Of a stretch of DNA of 13,696 nucleotides, positions 1 through 6,792 are shown one piece after another. How positions within the stretch are numbered: the first letter of the stretch is position 1; each line of letters starts with the position of its first letter. A program made the translations under genes and the position numbers. Under the pieces are notes generated by a model. The model was given only the letters and a program-made list of their open reading frames with translations. It was not told where the DNA came from and searched no databases. Source of the stretch: CAYTLW01 sp964438735 (GTDB lineage Bacteria; Myxococcota_A; UBA9042); the NCBI GenBank assembly GCA_964438735.1, contig CAYTLW010000173.1:1-13696 (forward strand). Direction: 5' to 3'.

Positions 1-9
1 CCGTGGCGT

Positions 10-2412
10 TCAGGGCTTGCTGAGCAACTTGCCGAGAGAGGCCATGATCTGCTTGCGGCGATAACCCCACGCGGCCAGCGCGATGGTCCCCTGGTGATCG
101 ACGACATAGATGATGGGCATGGGCGGGCCGCGACGGGAGGGCTGGCCGAGATCGAGGTCGAGGACTGCCGACCAGTCGTGGTCATCCTTCGTCGTCATGG
201 GGGTGTACAGGATCGGATAGGACGTCTTGACCAGCCCCACCTCGATGGCTCCGTCGGGATGATCCCACGGGTTGATGGCCACGGCGCGTACCTTGTTGGT
301 GGCCATCAACGTGTGCAGATCCCGCTCCATGGCGGCCATGGCCAGCAACGCCACCGGGCAGCTCTCCGCGGCGATCACGACGACCCCCGGTTTGCCGCCG
401 AAGTGGCCCTGCACGTCGACCTTCTTGCCGGACCCGTCGCTGTACTGCAGCGGCGGCAGCTTGTCTCCGGGACGCAACCACGCCCCCTCCAGCACCTCGA
501 TATTCCACAGAGGCGCCGTAGGATCGTCGCTGGCGATGACGACCTGGTGCACGACCTGGCCCTTGGCGGTCTTGGGCACCTGGAAGGGCACCTCGAGATC
601 GACGCCCGGCTCCAACGTCAGAGGCTCGGCGATGCGGGTGTTATGGGGGCTCTCCGGATTGCTCTCGTGGAACTCGATGAAGGCCACGTTCAGCGGCTTG
701 TTGCCCCGGTTGCCCAGGCGGATGCTGCCGGTCAAGGAGCCGCCGGGCTGGGCCAGGGCGACGGCCAGGTGTCGCGGCGCCTCGAGGGCCGGCGCGGGTG
801 GCGGCTCCTCGCCGATGAGCAGCTGACGCACCACCTCGAACTCGGTCGTCAACAAGCGGTCACCCTGGGGAACCACGTCCATCACGTAGCGTGGGCTGGG
901 CGTGATGGCGACCCTTTCCAGGCCCAAGGGCTTGTTCGGCCAGTCCGTGGGCCGCCGGACGGTCAATACGGAGGCGCCATTGGCGGCAAAGAGCCAGGTG
1001 TCGTGCAGCGCCACCCCGTAGACGGGATGGTTGGTGGGCAGCGAGCCCATGAGCTTGAACTTGCCCCACTTGTCCACATGGACCAGGTGCAGGCCACCGC
1101 TTACGGCGCCCACCGCGACGAATTTCTTGTCCACGTCCAGGAACGCCGCGACCCCGGACAATGGCATATGGGCTACCTGCAGTGGCGATGTGCCGCCCGC
1201 GCCCTTCAGATCGAGCAACTTGAGCCCCGCGCTGCCATCGGCCAGCAGCAGGCGGTCATCGCCCATCTTCACCACGTCCCAGGTGTCGGTCAGACCCGGC
1301 GGCAGGGACAGGTACTTGCTGCCGTAGGGCGGGTCGTCCTGCCCCTCCACCGGTGGACCCGCCGACAGGTCCAGCGCGACGAGGCCCTTGCTGTGGGCGG
1401 CCACGTAGAGCAGGCCAAAGGCGTCCGCCATGCCCGCTGTATGCACGTCGGGGCCGAAGTCCACGCTGGCGATCGACAGCTTCGCCATGCTGTCGGGCTC
1501 GAATCGCAACACGTGAATGTACGACTTGCGCGAGGCGCAGAAGAGCTCGTCGCCCACCCGATGCAACCGGTGGCAGTCCGGCTTGCCGTGCACCTTCCAG
1601 CCCTGCAACGGCTGCGGCGGCTTGTCGCTGGGAAAGTCGAAGCTGACCACGCCATCTCCCCAACCCGCGACCCAGAGACGATCCTTGGGGCGCAGGCCCG
1701 CGATGTAGTGAGGGGCGGTCTCCTGCCCGGCCTCTGGCTCCACCTCTGCCTTGGTCGTGAGCAATCCGGGCTTGGCCTTGACCGCGGCGAAACAGAGCAG
1801 CGCCGGTGACGGCGAGCCCATGATGGGCGCCATGGCCACCTGGGTCTTGGCCACGGCTCCGCCTGCGCTGGTCACCACCGGGTGCACGTCCTTATCCTTG
1901 CAGCCGATGCCCGCGCTCAGGGGCTCCGCCTCTTCGCCCGGACCGGCCAGCAGCTCGGCGCGGATCACCCATTGTCCCGGCGCCACCTTGCGCTTCAATT
2001 CGACCGGCAGCGACGGCACGAGTCCGTTGTGCAACTCCACCTCGGCCGGGTCGTGGAAACCGCCCTTGGCCACCACATCGGCCGGCACGAGGGCGACCAC
2101 CAGGAAGCCGCCGCAGGCGCCGGACTGCGCGTCCACGACGATGTGCAGGTTGGCGTCAGGGGCTGCGGTGCCAAGCAGTGCAGGCGTCGACGTGCAGTGG
2201 CCGGCGCCGATGTCATGGGTACTCGTCGCGCCCGCGTCTGTGGCGGCGTTCGAATCCAACGGCGCGTCGGCGGAATCGAAGTCCGCAGACGCCGCATCCA
2301 GCGTCACATCACCCCCGTCGGCGACTTCGGACGCATTCGGCCCGCAGCCCGGGGCTGCGAGCGCGATCCAAAGCGTCACGACGAGGGGTCTCGTCGTCAC
2401 GTTGCGCTGCAT
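10..2412 (-). CDS. Lipoprotein: LVIVD-like propeller + Ig-like + thioredoxin-fold domain
   Basis: This is an 800-residue exported protein, probably a lipoprotein. Residues 1-23 form a signal peptide (R3, R8, then a hydrophobic stretch) ending in APGC, an acceptable but weak lipobox with C23 as the anchor. An Asp/Ala-rich spacer follows to about residue 70. Residues ~240-535 contain four or more LVIVD-like propeller repeats, for example LYVAAHSKGLVALDL and LLLADGSAGLKLLDL. Residues ~544-647 look like an Ig-type domain of the SPD-2/DUF1573 kind (LGNRGNKPLNV, ASDDP). Residues ~648-800 look like a redoxin/TlpA thioredoxin fold: a hydrophobic strand, then SCPVA at 684-688, and near the end YVVDHQGTIALAAWG. 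The usual CPxC is reduced to the single C685, with A688 at the second Cys position, so classical disulfide exchange is unlikely. The start at 2412 was chosen because it gives a signal peptide; the open frame extends 96 codons further upstream with no export signal. The ribosome binding site is weak. The substrate is unknown. It is divergent from the 2589 gene. Confidence 0.85.
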   Translation of the reverse strand: MQRNVTTRPLVVTLWIALAAPGCGPNASEVADGGDVTLDAASADFDSADAPLDSNAATDAGATSTHDIGAGHCTSTPALLGTAAPDANLHIVVDAQSGACGGFLVVALVPADVVAKGGFHDPAEVELHNGLVPSLPVELKRKVAPGQWVIRAELLAGPGEEAEPLSAGIGCKDKDVHPVVTSAGGAVAKTQVAMAPIMGSPSPALLCFAAVKAKPGLLTTKAEVEPEAGQETAPHYIAGLRPKDRLWVAGWGDGVVSFDFPSDKPPQPLQGWKVHGKPDCHRLHRVGDELFCASRKSYIHVLRFEPDSMAKLSIASVDFGPDVHTAGMADAFGLLYVAAHSKGLVALDLSAGPPVEGQDDPPYGSKYLSLPPGLTDTWDVVKMGDDRLLLADGSAGLKLLDLKGAGGTSPLQVAHMPLSGVAAFLDVDKKFVAVGAVSGGLHLVHVDKWGKFKLMGSLPTNHPVYGVALHDTWLFAANGASVLTVRRPTDWPNKPLGLERVAITPSPRYVMDVVPQGDRLLTTEFEVVRQLLIGEEPPPAPALEAPRHLAVALAQPGGSLTGSIRLGNRGNKPLNVAFIEFHESNPESPHNTRIAEPLTLEPGVDLEVPFQVPKTAKGQVVHQVVIASDDPTAPLWNIEVLEGAWLRPGDKLPPLQYSDGSGKKVDVQGHFGGKPGVVVIAAESCPVALLAMAAMERDLHTLMATNKVRAVAINPWDHPDGAIEVGLVKTSYPILYTPMTTKDDHDWSAVLDLDLGQPSRRGPPMPIIYVVDHQGTIALAAWGYRRKQIMASLGKLLSKP

Positions 2413-2588
2413 GTGAAGATCATGCCCCAAGGCCTCGACAAGACCCAAGTGGTTTTCGTCCGATCGCCAACCAGCACGCCTGCCGGGATGTCGCCTTGCG
2501 CGCCATCGAGGTTGTGCCCCAAGCTGCGGCGAGCGGATCGGTCCGCGGCCGGGCGATCTGGCCGTGCCCCGCCGCAGGGAGTTCGGCC
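2413..2588. other. Divergent intergenic region without a recognisable promoter
   Basis: These 176 bp separate the divergent lipoprotein gene and the 2589 gene, so promoters for both must lie here or inside the neighbours. I looked on both strands for TTGACA/TATAAT pairs at 16-18 bp spacing and for sigma-54 elements and found none convincing. The only clear signal is the Shine-Dalgarno of the rightward gene. Confidence 0.5.
2576..2581 (+). promoter_or_regulatory. Ribosome binding site fixing the start at 2589
   Basis: AGGGAG lies 7 nt upstream of the ATG at 2589. It supports this start over the much longer open frame, which extends upstream to 2178 and overlaps the divergent lipoprotein gene antisense. 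Confidence 0.6.
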
Positions 2589-4253
2589 ATGGCTGGCACG
2601 CTGATCCCCACGCCCGAGGACATGCCGTGGCTGGATCAACTCTTCGCGCTGCGGCAGCTGGCGGACGCCCACCTGGACGCCTGTTTTGCGACGACCTCAC
2701 TGCCCGCCGGATCGCGCTTGTTGCTCTTCAACGAGGCCGACGCCGGGTTTGGTGATGTGGCCTTCGCCACGCGCCTGCTGCATCTGCTGGGCCGCTACGA
2801 GCCCGATGTCGAAACGTCGGTGGTCTCCTCGCGGCCCGACAAGCAACGCATCCTTGGATTGCCCGCTGGCGTGACCATGCACGGCTTTGAGGAATTGGAT
2901 TCCGCCGCAGACCCACTGGCGCTCGCTCCGTCGATCGTGGTCTCGGCGCCGGGCATCTTCGATCATTGTCGCTTCGAGGCTCCGGTCTACGAGCGCCTGG
3001 GCCTGGCAGCGGGCCCGCCCTTCCTCTATCTGGCTGAATACGGCTCGATCCGGCAGCTGCGGGACGACACCTTCAAGGACCACATGGGGGCGATTGGCGT
3101 GGCCATCGAGGCGGCCATGGACGAGGCCGCGGCGCGTCACGACCTGTCTGCCGATGACATGGGCTACCGGGGGCGAACTGGCGAGATCGTCGCCGCCACC
3201 GATGAGGGGGTGCGCACGCTGGGCCACCTGGCGCCGTACATGGTGCGACGGAAGGGACCGCTGCACGATTGGGCGACCTGGCCCGTATCCCCGGCCCGCT
3301 CCACCGGGCTGGAGGTGGGCGAACTCGGCCTGCAAATCGACGATGAGCTCGTGGCGACATGCGTGCACAGCAAGGGGCCGGAGTCGCGCCCCACGCTGGC
3401 CCAATTGGAGGACCCCGTCCTGGCGGCGTTGTTGGCAAATCAGGCCACCGACCGTTCGCTCTACTTCGGCTACGCCTACTCCAATCTGGGTCGCTTCATT
3501 GACATCGCTGCCGGCATCGAACGCGGCAGTGCTCGGGACCTGGACGTGGTCATGCCCAACGCCAGGCCGCCGGCGGACACCTGGCTGGAGGCGTTCAACC
3601 CGGCGCGACTCGCCCGTCTGCAGGCTACCGGCATCGGCCGAATCGAGGTCATCGGCAATGGCGCCGAGACCGACGATGCTCATGGTGTGGCAGGCGCTCA
3701 ATCGCTCGTCCACGACCTCGGCCCGGGCCGAACACTGCGCCTGATCAATCGCTATCCCATCCTCAACGCTGACTGGCGCCGGCTGCTCCTGGCTTCGGCG
3801 CCGCCCACCATGGTCGCGGGCGACCAGTCGGTCTCGGACGCCGTCTCCGCCGACAAGGCCATCGTGCTGATGGAGCCGGTCTACAGCCAGACCTGGCTCA
3901 TCGACGCCTTCGTGGCCCTGGCCGAGCGCACCGATCCGGACCTGGCAGCGACGCTGCGCTTCGGCCTGACGGCGCGTTGGGATGCCGACGCCTGGCAACA
4001 GGTGGAGACGATCCTCGACACGGACCAGCTGGTGGCCTCGGCCAGGCGCTTGAACGCCACCATTCGCGACCAGCATGACGCCCGCCCGGCCATGATCCAC
4101 GCCATTCGCAGGTGCTTCTGGAGCCACTTGCGACCGTCGCTGGCCGACCTGCAACGCCGCCTGCTGGTGCAGGCCTGGCAGGACTTCGAGCCCGCGCAAG
4201 GCCTGCGTCTGGACACTTCAGAATTGGCAGAGGCGATCAATAAACTGTCGTGA
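2589..4253 (+). CDS. Protein of unknown function, possibly GT-B glycosyltransferase-like
   Basis: This encodes a 554-residue soluble protein with no signal peptide and no hydrophobic segment long enough to span a membrane. I do not recognise a specific family. The N-terminal part (residues ~43-125) has a Rossmann-like alternation: strand LLLF, a loop with GFGDVAFATRLLHLL (residues 53-67), strand TSVVSS, then PSIVVSAPG. The C-terminal part (residues ~365-430) repeats this style, with IEVIGNG, LRLINRYPI and the motif MVAGDQSVSDAVS (residues 408-420) followed by KAIVLMEPVYSQ. This two-lobed layout, with a Gly-Asp loop in the first lobe and an acidic/Ser motif in the second, resembles GT-B glycosyltransferases of the heptosyltransferase kind. 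That is inference from pattern, not a family match. The last ~110 residues are helical and rich in Arg. A good ribosome binding site supports the start. The stop is 57 bp before pfkA on the same strand, so co-transcription with it is plausible. Confidence 0.75.
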   Translation: MAGTLIPTPEDMPWLDQLFALRQLADAHLDACFATTSLPAGSRLLLFNEADAGFGDVAFATRLLHLLGRYEPDVETSVVSSRPDKQRILGLPAGVTMHGFEELDSAADPLALAPSIVVSAPGIFDHCRFEAPVYERLGLAAGPPFLYLAEYGSIRQLRDDTFKDHMGAIGVAIEAAMDEAAARHDLSADDMGYRGRTGEIVAATDEGVRTLGHLAPYMVRRKGPLHDWATWPVSPARSTGLEVGELGLQIDDELVATCVHSKGPESRPTLAQLEDPVLAALLANQATDRSLYFGYAYSNLGRFIDIAAGIERGSARDLDVVMPNARPPADTWLEAFNPARLARLQATGIGRIEVIGNGAETDDAHGVAGAQSLVHDLGPGRTLRLINRYPILNADWRRLLLASAPPTMVAGDQSVSDAVSADKAIVLMEPVYSQTWLIDAFVALAERTDPDLAATLRFGLTARWDADAWQQVETILDTDQLVASARRLNATIRDQHDARPAMIHAIRRCFWSHLRPSLADLQRRLLVQAWQDFEPAQGLRLDTSELAEAINKLS

Positions 4254-4310
4254 TCGCAATTGGTTGGGAATCGGGTGGCACTTCGCCGCCGGTCGACGCA
4301 CACTCGATTC

Positions 4311-5420
4311 ATGAGCGGATTACAAGCAGGCGACAAGGTGGCCATCCTGACCAGCGGTGGGGATGCGCCTGGAATGAACGCGGCGGTGCGCGACACGGTC
4401 GCGGTGGCGGTGCCCCTGGGCCTCGAGGTCCTGGGGGTTCGCAACGGCTACCAGGGGCTGGTCGAGGACCAGTTGGCCCCGCTGGGTCGCAGCGATGTGG
4501 AGGGCTGGATCCGGCGTGGCGGCAGCGTGCTGGGCACCGCCCGCTGTTTGAGCTTCCACGAGGCCGAGACGCGCGCCCGCGCCGCGGCCAACCTGCGAGA
4601 GCGCGGCGTCAGTGGCCTGATCGTCATCGGTGGCAACGGCTCCCTGGCTGGCGCCCACGCCATGGCCAGCGAGATCGGCGCCGACGGTCAGCCGCTCCGG
4701 GTCATGGGCCTGCCGGCGTCCATCGACAACGACATCGCGTGCACCTCGCTCTCCATCGGTGTCGATACGGCGCTCAATACCATCGTCGAGGCCTGCGATC
4801 GGATCCTGGACACGGCGTCGGCACATCACCGCACCTTCATCGTCGAGGTGATGGGCCGGGCCTGCGGCTACCTGGGCATGACCGCCTCGGTGGCCGCCGG
4901 CGCCGACGGCGTGCTGTTCCCGGAAGCCCAGCTGGATGAGACCGCCTTGGTGGAGCGCGTGGTGTCGATCATCGACCACGCCTACGCGCCCGACGTGGGC
5001 CGCAATCGTGTGCTCATCGTCAAGAGCGAGGGCGTCACCATGCCCTCAGATGCACTCAAACAGGCGGTCGACAAGAAGCTGAGCGAACGCAATCTGCCGG
5101 TGGAGACCCGCATCACCGTGCTCGGCCATGTGGTGCGCGGCGGATCGCCCTCCGCCACCGATCGGTTGATCGCCGGTCGCCTGGCCCATGCGGCGGTGCG
5201 CGGCCTGACCCAGGGCCAGAACGACGTGATGGCCGGCTGGCATGTGCTGCGCAGACCCGGCCTGCCGGAGGGGCGGCTCTTCGAGACCGACCCCTACGTG
5301 ACCTTCTGGCCGCTGGAGGATGTGCTGCGCGAGACCGCCCGCATCGCAGACGGCAGCTCTCCGCTGACCCAGTGGCGGGTCCGGCTGCTGCGCGAAGCCG
5401 CTCCCTATCTCTCCTGCTAG
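4311..5420 (+). CDS. pfkA: 6-phosphofructokinase
   Basis: This 369-residue enzyme phosphorylates fructose 6-phosphate to fructose 1,6-bisphosphate, the committing step of glycolysis, in the cytoplasm. Family A PFK motifs are in order: nucleotide loop TSGGDAPGMN (14-23), GTAR (75-78), GGNGS (107-111), catalytic IDND (138-141, with D139 as the expected base), VEVMGR (178-183), SEG with E240, and R-x-TVLGHVVRGGSP (267-280), which supplies the substrate-binding Arg and His residues. The striking change is Asn109 where typical ATP-dependent PFKs have the Mg-binding Asp of GGDGS. The PPi-dependent signature (GGDD) is also absent, so the phosphoryl donor cannot be read with certainty. The protein is about 50 residues longer than E. 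coli PfkA, mostly at the C-terminus. The ATG at 4311 was chosen because the nucleotide loop follows closely. An in-frame TTG at 4260 would add 17 Arg-rich residues. Neither start has a clear ribosome binding site. It may share a transcript with the upstream gene and is convergent with a Ser/Thr kinase gene. Confidence 0.95.
   Translation: MSGLQAGDKVAILTSGGDAPGMNAAVRDTVAVAVPLGLEVLGVRNGYQGLVEDQLAPLGRSDVEGWIRRGGSVLGTARCLSFHEAETRARAAANLRERGVSGLIVIGGNGSLAGAHAMASEIGADGQPLRVMGLPASIDNDIACTSLSIGVDTALNTIVEACDRILDTASAHHRTFIVEVMGRACGYLGMTASVAAGADGVLFPEAQLDETALVERVVSIIDHAYAPDVGRNRVLIVKSEGVTMPSDALKQAVDKKLSERNLPVETRITVLGHVVRGGSPSATDRLIAGRLAHAAVRGLTQGQNDVMAGWHVLRRPGLPEGRLFETDPYVTFWPLEDVLRETARIADGSSPLTQWRVRLLREAAPYLSC
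5417..5420. other. Interlocked convergent stop codons (CTAG)
   Basis: The palindrome CTAG holds the TAG stop of pfkA (5418-5420, plus strand) and the TAG stop of the kinase gene (5417-5419, minus strand). There is no intergenic space and no hairpin here to act as a bidirectional terminator. Each transcript must therefore run into the other gene as antisense unless terminated by another means. Confidence 0.95.
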
Positions 5421-6595
5421 CCCTTGCCTTCGTCCGGTAGCACGCCCGGTTCGGGCATCGTGTCGCCGTCCAGGGGCTCGCGCTCCGGCACCGGCTGGGT
5501 GTCGGCGAAGTGCATCTTCCGGCGTTGGAGCACATTGGCCCGGTTGGTACGTAGCACCTCCGCGGGTGCTCGTGGTTTGCGCCTGGACGCCGCCTTCTTC
5601 TTGGGTATCAGCGTTGCCTTCTTGACCTGGCCTGTCTTGCCGCTGCGCCGTCGCGTGCCCGGCACAGCCAGCAACGCCTCGCGCATGGATGATGCATCCG
5701 GCCACCGGTCGTCGCGCTCCTTGGCGAGCGCGCGCTCGATCACCGCCACGAGCTCGGCGGGCACATCTGGCGCTCGATCGGCGAGCGGTGGCGCCTCTTC
5801 GGTGACGTGCGCCATCAAGATGTGCAACACATTGTCATCCTTGAAGGGCAGGCTGCCACAGACGCACTCGTAGAGCACGATGCCCAGCGCGTAGATATCG
5901 CTGCGTCCGTCGATGGCCTGCTCGCGCACCTGCTCGGGGCTCATGTGGGTCGGTGTGCCGACCAGTTCCCCCGCCTGGGTCACGCCCTTGCCACGCTCCT
6001 TGACCACGCCGAAGTCCAGCACCTTGACCACCGGCGCGCGGCCGGCGATACGATGCAAGAAGATGTTCTCCGGCTTCAAATCTCGATGAACCAGGCCGCT
6101 GGCGTGCGCTTCAGCCAGCGACTGCAGCACACCGCTGCCGATGCGGATGGCCTCGTCGAAGCCGACGCCCTCGCCGGCTTTGGCGTCGTCGAGCACCTCT
6201 CGTAACGAGGCGCCGACCAGCTGCTCCATGACCAGGAAGAGCTCGCCGCCCGATGTCTGGCCGTAGTCGAAGACCCGAATGGTATTGCCGTGGGTCAGTC
6301 GCGAGGTGATCGCCGCCTCTTGTACGAATCGCCGGACGACGTCGGCATTGCCCTCAGAGAAGGCCGGCGCCAGTACCTTGATGGCCAGCTTCTGGCCAGT
6401 GCGCCGATCCTCAGCCGAATACACCGTGCCGAAGCCGCCCTTGCCCAGCAGTCCGGTGACCTGGTAGCGGCTGTCGATGAGGGCGTTGGCGGCGATCTGG
6501 TGTTCGGAGGCGGAGACCCTGCGGAAGGTATCCGAACCGTCGTTCGGGCAGGTCCGGGCACGGGTTGTCTCACCGCAGAGCGGGCAGATGCGCAT
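5417..6595 (-). CDS. Soluble serine/threonine protein kinase with N-terminal Cys ribbon
   Basis: This 392-residue Hanks-type kinase phosphorylates proteins on Ser/Thr. All key elements are present: Gly loop GKGGFGTVY (51-59), ATP lysine K73 in AIK, helix-C E93, catalytic HRDLKPEN (170-177), DFG (194-196) and activation-segment GTPTHMSPEQ (213-222). It should be active; His217 replaces the more usual Tyr of GTPxYMSPEQ. Residues 4-20 form a short ribbon C-x2-C-x8-CPNDG, a prefix I associate with deltaproteobacterial kinases; it has only three Cys. After the catalytic core (~44-312) comes a strongly basic tail (~313-365) rich in Lys/Arg, then an acidic Pro-rich end. There is no transmembrane segment, so unlike PknB-type receptors it is probably cytoplasmic. 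The start is supported by GGAAGG 5 nt upstream and a promoter at 6626-6654. It is convergent with pfkA, which is a candidate substrate by analogy with M. xanthus Pkn4. Confidence 0.95.
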   Translation of the reverse strand: MRICPLCGETTRARTCPNDGSDTFRRVSASEHQIAANALIDSRYQVTGLLGKGGFGTVYSAEDRRTGQKLAIKVLAPAFSEGNADVVRRFVQEAAITSRLTHGNTIRVFDYGQTSGGELFLVMEQLVGASLREVLDDAKAGEGVGFDEAIRIGSGVLQSLAEAHASGLVHRDLKPENIFLHRIAGRAPVVKVLDFGVVKERGKGVTQAGELVGTPTHMSPEQVREQAIDGRSDIYALGIVLYECVCGSLPFKDDNVLHILMAHVTEEAPPLADRAPDVPAELVAVIERALAKERDDRWPDASSMREALLAVPGTRRRSGKTGQVKKATLIPKKKAASRRKPRAPAEVLRTNRANVLQRRKMHFADTQPVPEREPLDGDTMPEPGVLPDEGKG

Positions 6596-6600
6596 GGTCG

Positions 6601-6606
6601 CCTTCC
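6601..6606 (-). promoter_or_regulatory. Ribosome binding site of the kinase gene
   Basis: GGAAGG on the minus strand lies 5 nt before the ATG at 6595. It favours this start over the longer open frame that extends upstream to 6922, which would carry a low-complexity N-terminus overlapping the divergent gene. Confidence 0.65.
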
Positions 6607-6625
6607 GATTCGAGCGCTCCGGCCC

Positions 6626-6654
6626 AGTATCGAGGGCCGCCAACGGCCGGTCAA
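6626..6654 (-). promoter_or_regulatory. Sigma-70-like promoter for the kinase gene
   Basis: Read on the minus strand, a -35 box TTGACC (6654-6649; 5 of 6 consensus) and a -10 box GATACT (6631-6626; 4 of 6) are separated by exactly 17 bp. The expected transcription start near 6619 gives a leader of about 25 nt containing the ribosome binding site. The spacer carries an inverted repeat, GGCCG-TTGG-CGGCC (6648-6635), which could bind a regulator. The call is from sequence match only. Confidence 0.5.
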
Positions 6655-6732
6655 CGCTGTCTTGGTCGCCGCAATTCAGACGCGCGCCTGCGTTGTCGAC
6701 GACGCCTTGCGTGATCCCTATCCTGTCGGTGT

Positions 6733-6761
6733 TGGAATACGTCCTTGCTCCGGGCCATACG
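6733..6761 (+). promoter_or_regulatory. Weak candidate promoter for the giant lipoprotein gene
   Basis: TTGGAA (6733-6738; 4 of 6) and CATACG (6756-6761; 3 of 6) are spaced 17 bp apart, about 32 bp before the ATG at 6793. The match is weak and could be chance. It is the best pair I found on the plus strand of the 197-bp divergent region 6596-6792. Confidence 0.2.
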
Positions 6762-6782
6762 CCCCGCTTCGCAGGCTCCACA

Positions 6783-6789
6783 GGGAAGG
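6783..6789 (+). promoter_or_regulatory. Ribosome binding site of the giant lipoprotein gene
   Basis: GGGAAGG lies 3 nt before the first ATG (6793) and 6 nt before the second, in-frame ATG (6796). The second spacing is the more usual one, so translation may begin at 6796. The difference is a single Met. Confidence 0.6.
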
Positions 6790-6792
6790 TCG

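Noticed and set aside
94..1809. Long plus-strand open frame (571 codons) antisense to the lipoprotein gene
   Set aside because: It is a GC-rich shadow: Arg/Gln/Gly-heavy, no motif, no ribosome binding site. The minus frame has a signal peptide and recognisable domains.
2413..2700. N-terminal extension of the minus-strand lipoprotein to 2700
   Set aside because: The added 96 residues are Arg/Pro-rich with no export signal, and would bury the signal peptide and overlap the start of the 2589 gene.
2697..4199. Minus-strand open frame of 500 codons opposite the 2589 gene
   Set aside because: Low-complexity, Arg/Val/Gln-rich translation without any domain. The plus frame has a good ribosome binding site and Rossmann-like pattern.
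4260..4310. Alternative TTG start of pfkA
   Set aside because: It adds a 17-residue Arg-rich leader not seen in the PFK family and has no ribosome binding site; the ATG at 4311 fits the family start.
6635..6648. Short hairpin as a terminator or attenuator
   Set aside because: The stem is only 5 bp, there is no T-run, and it lies inside the spacer of a promoter, so an operator is the better reading.
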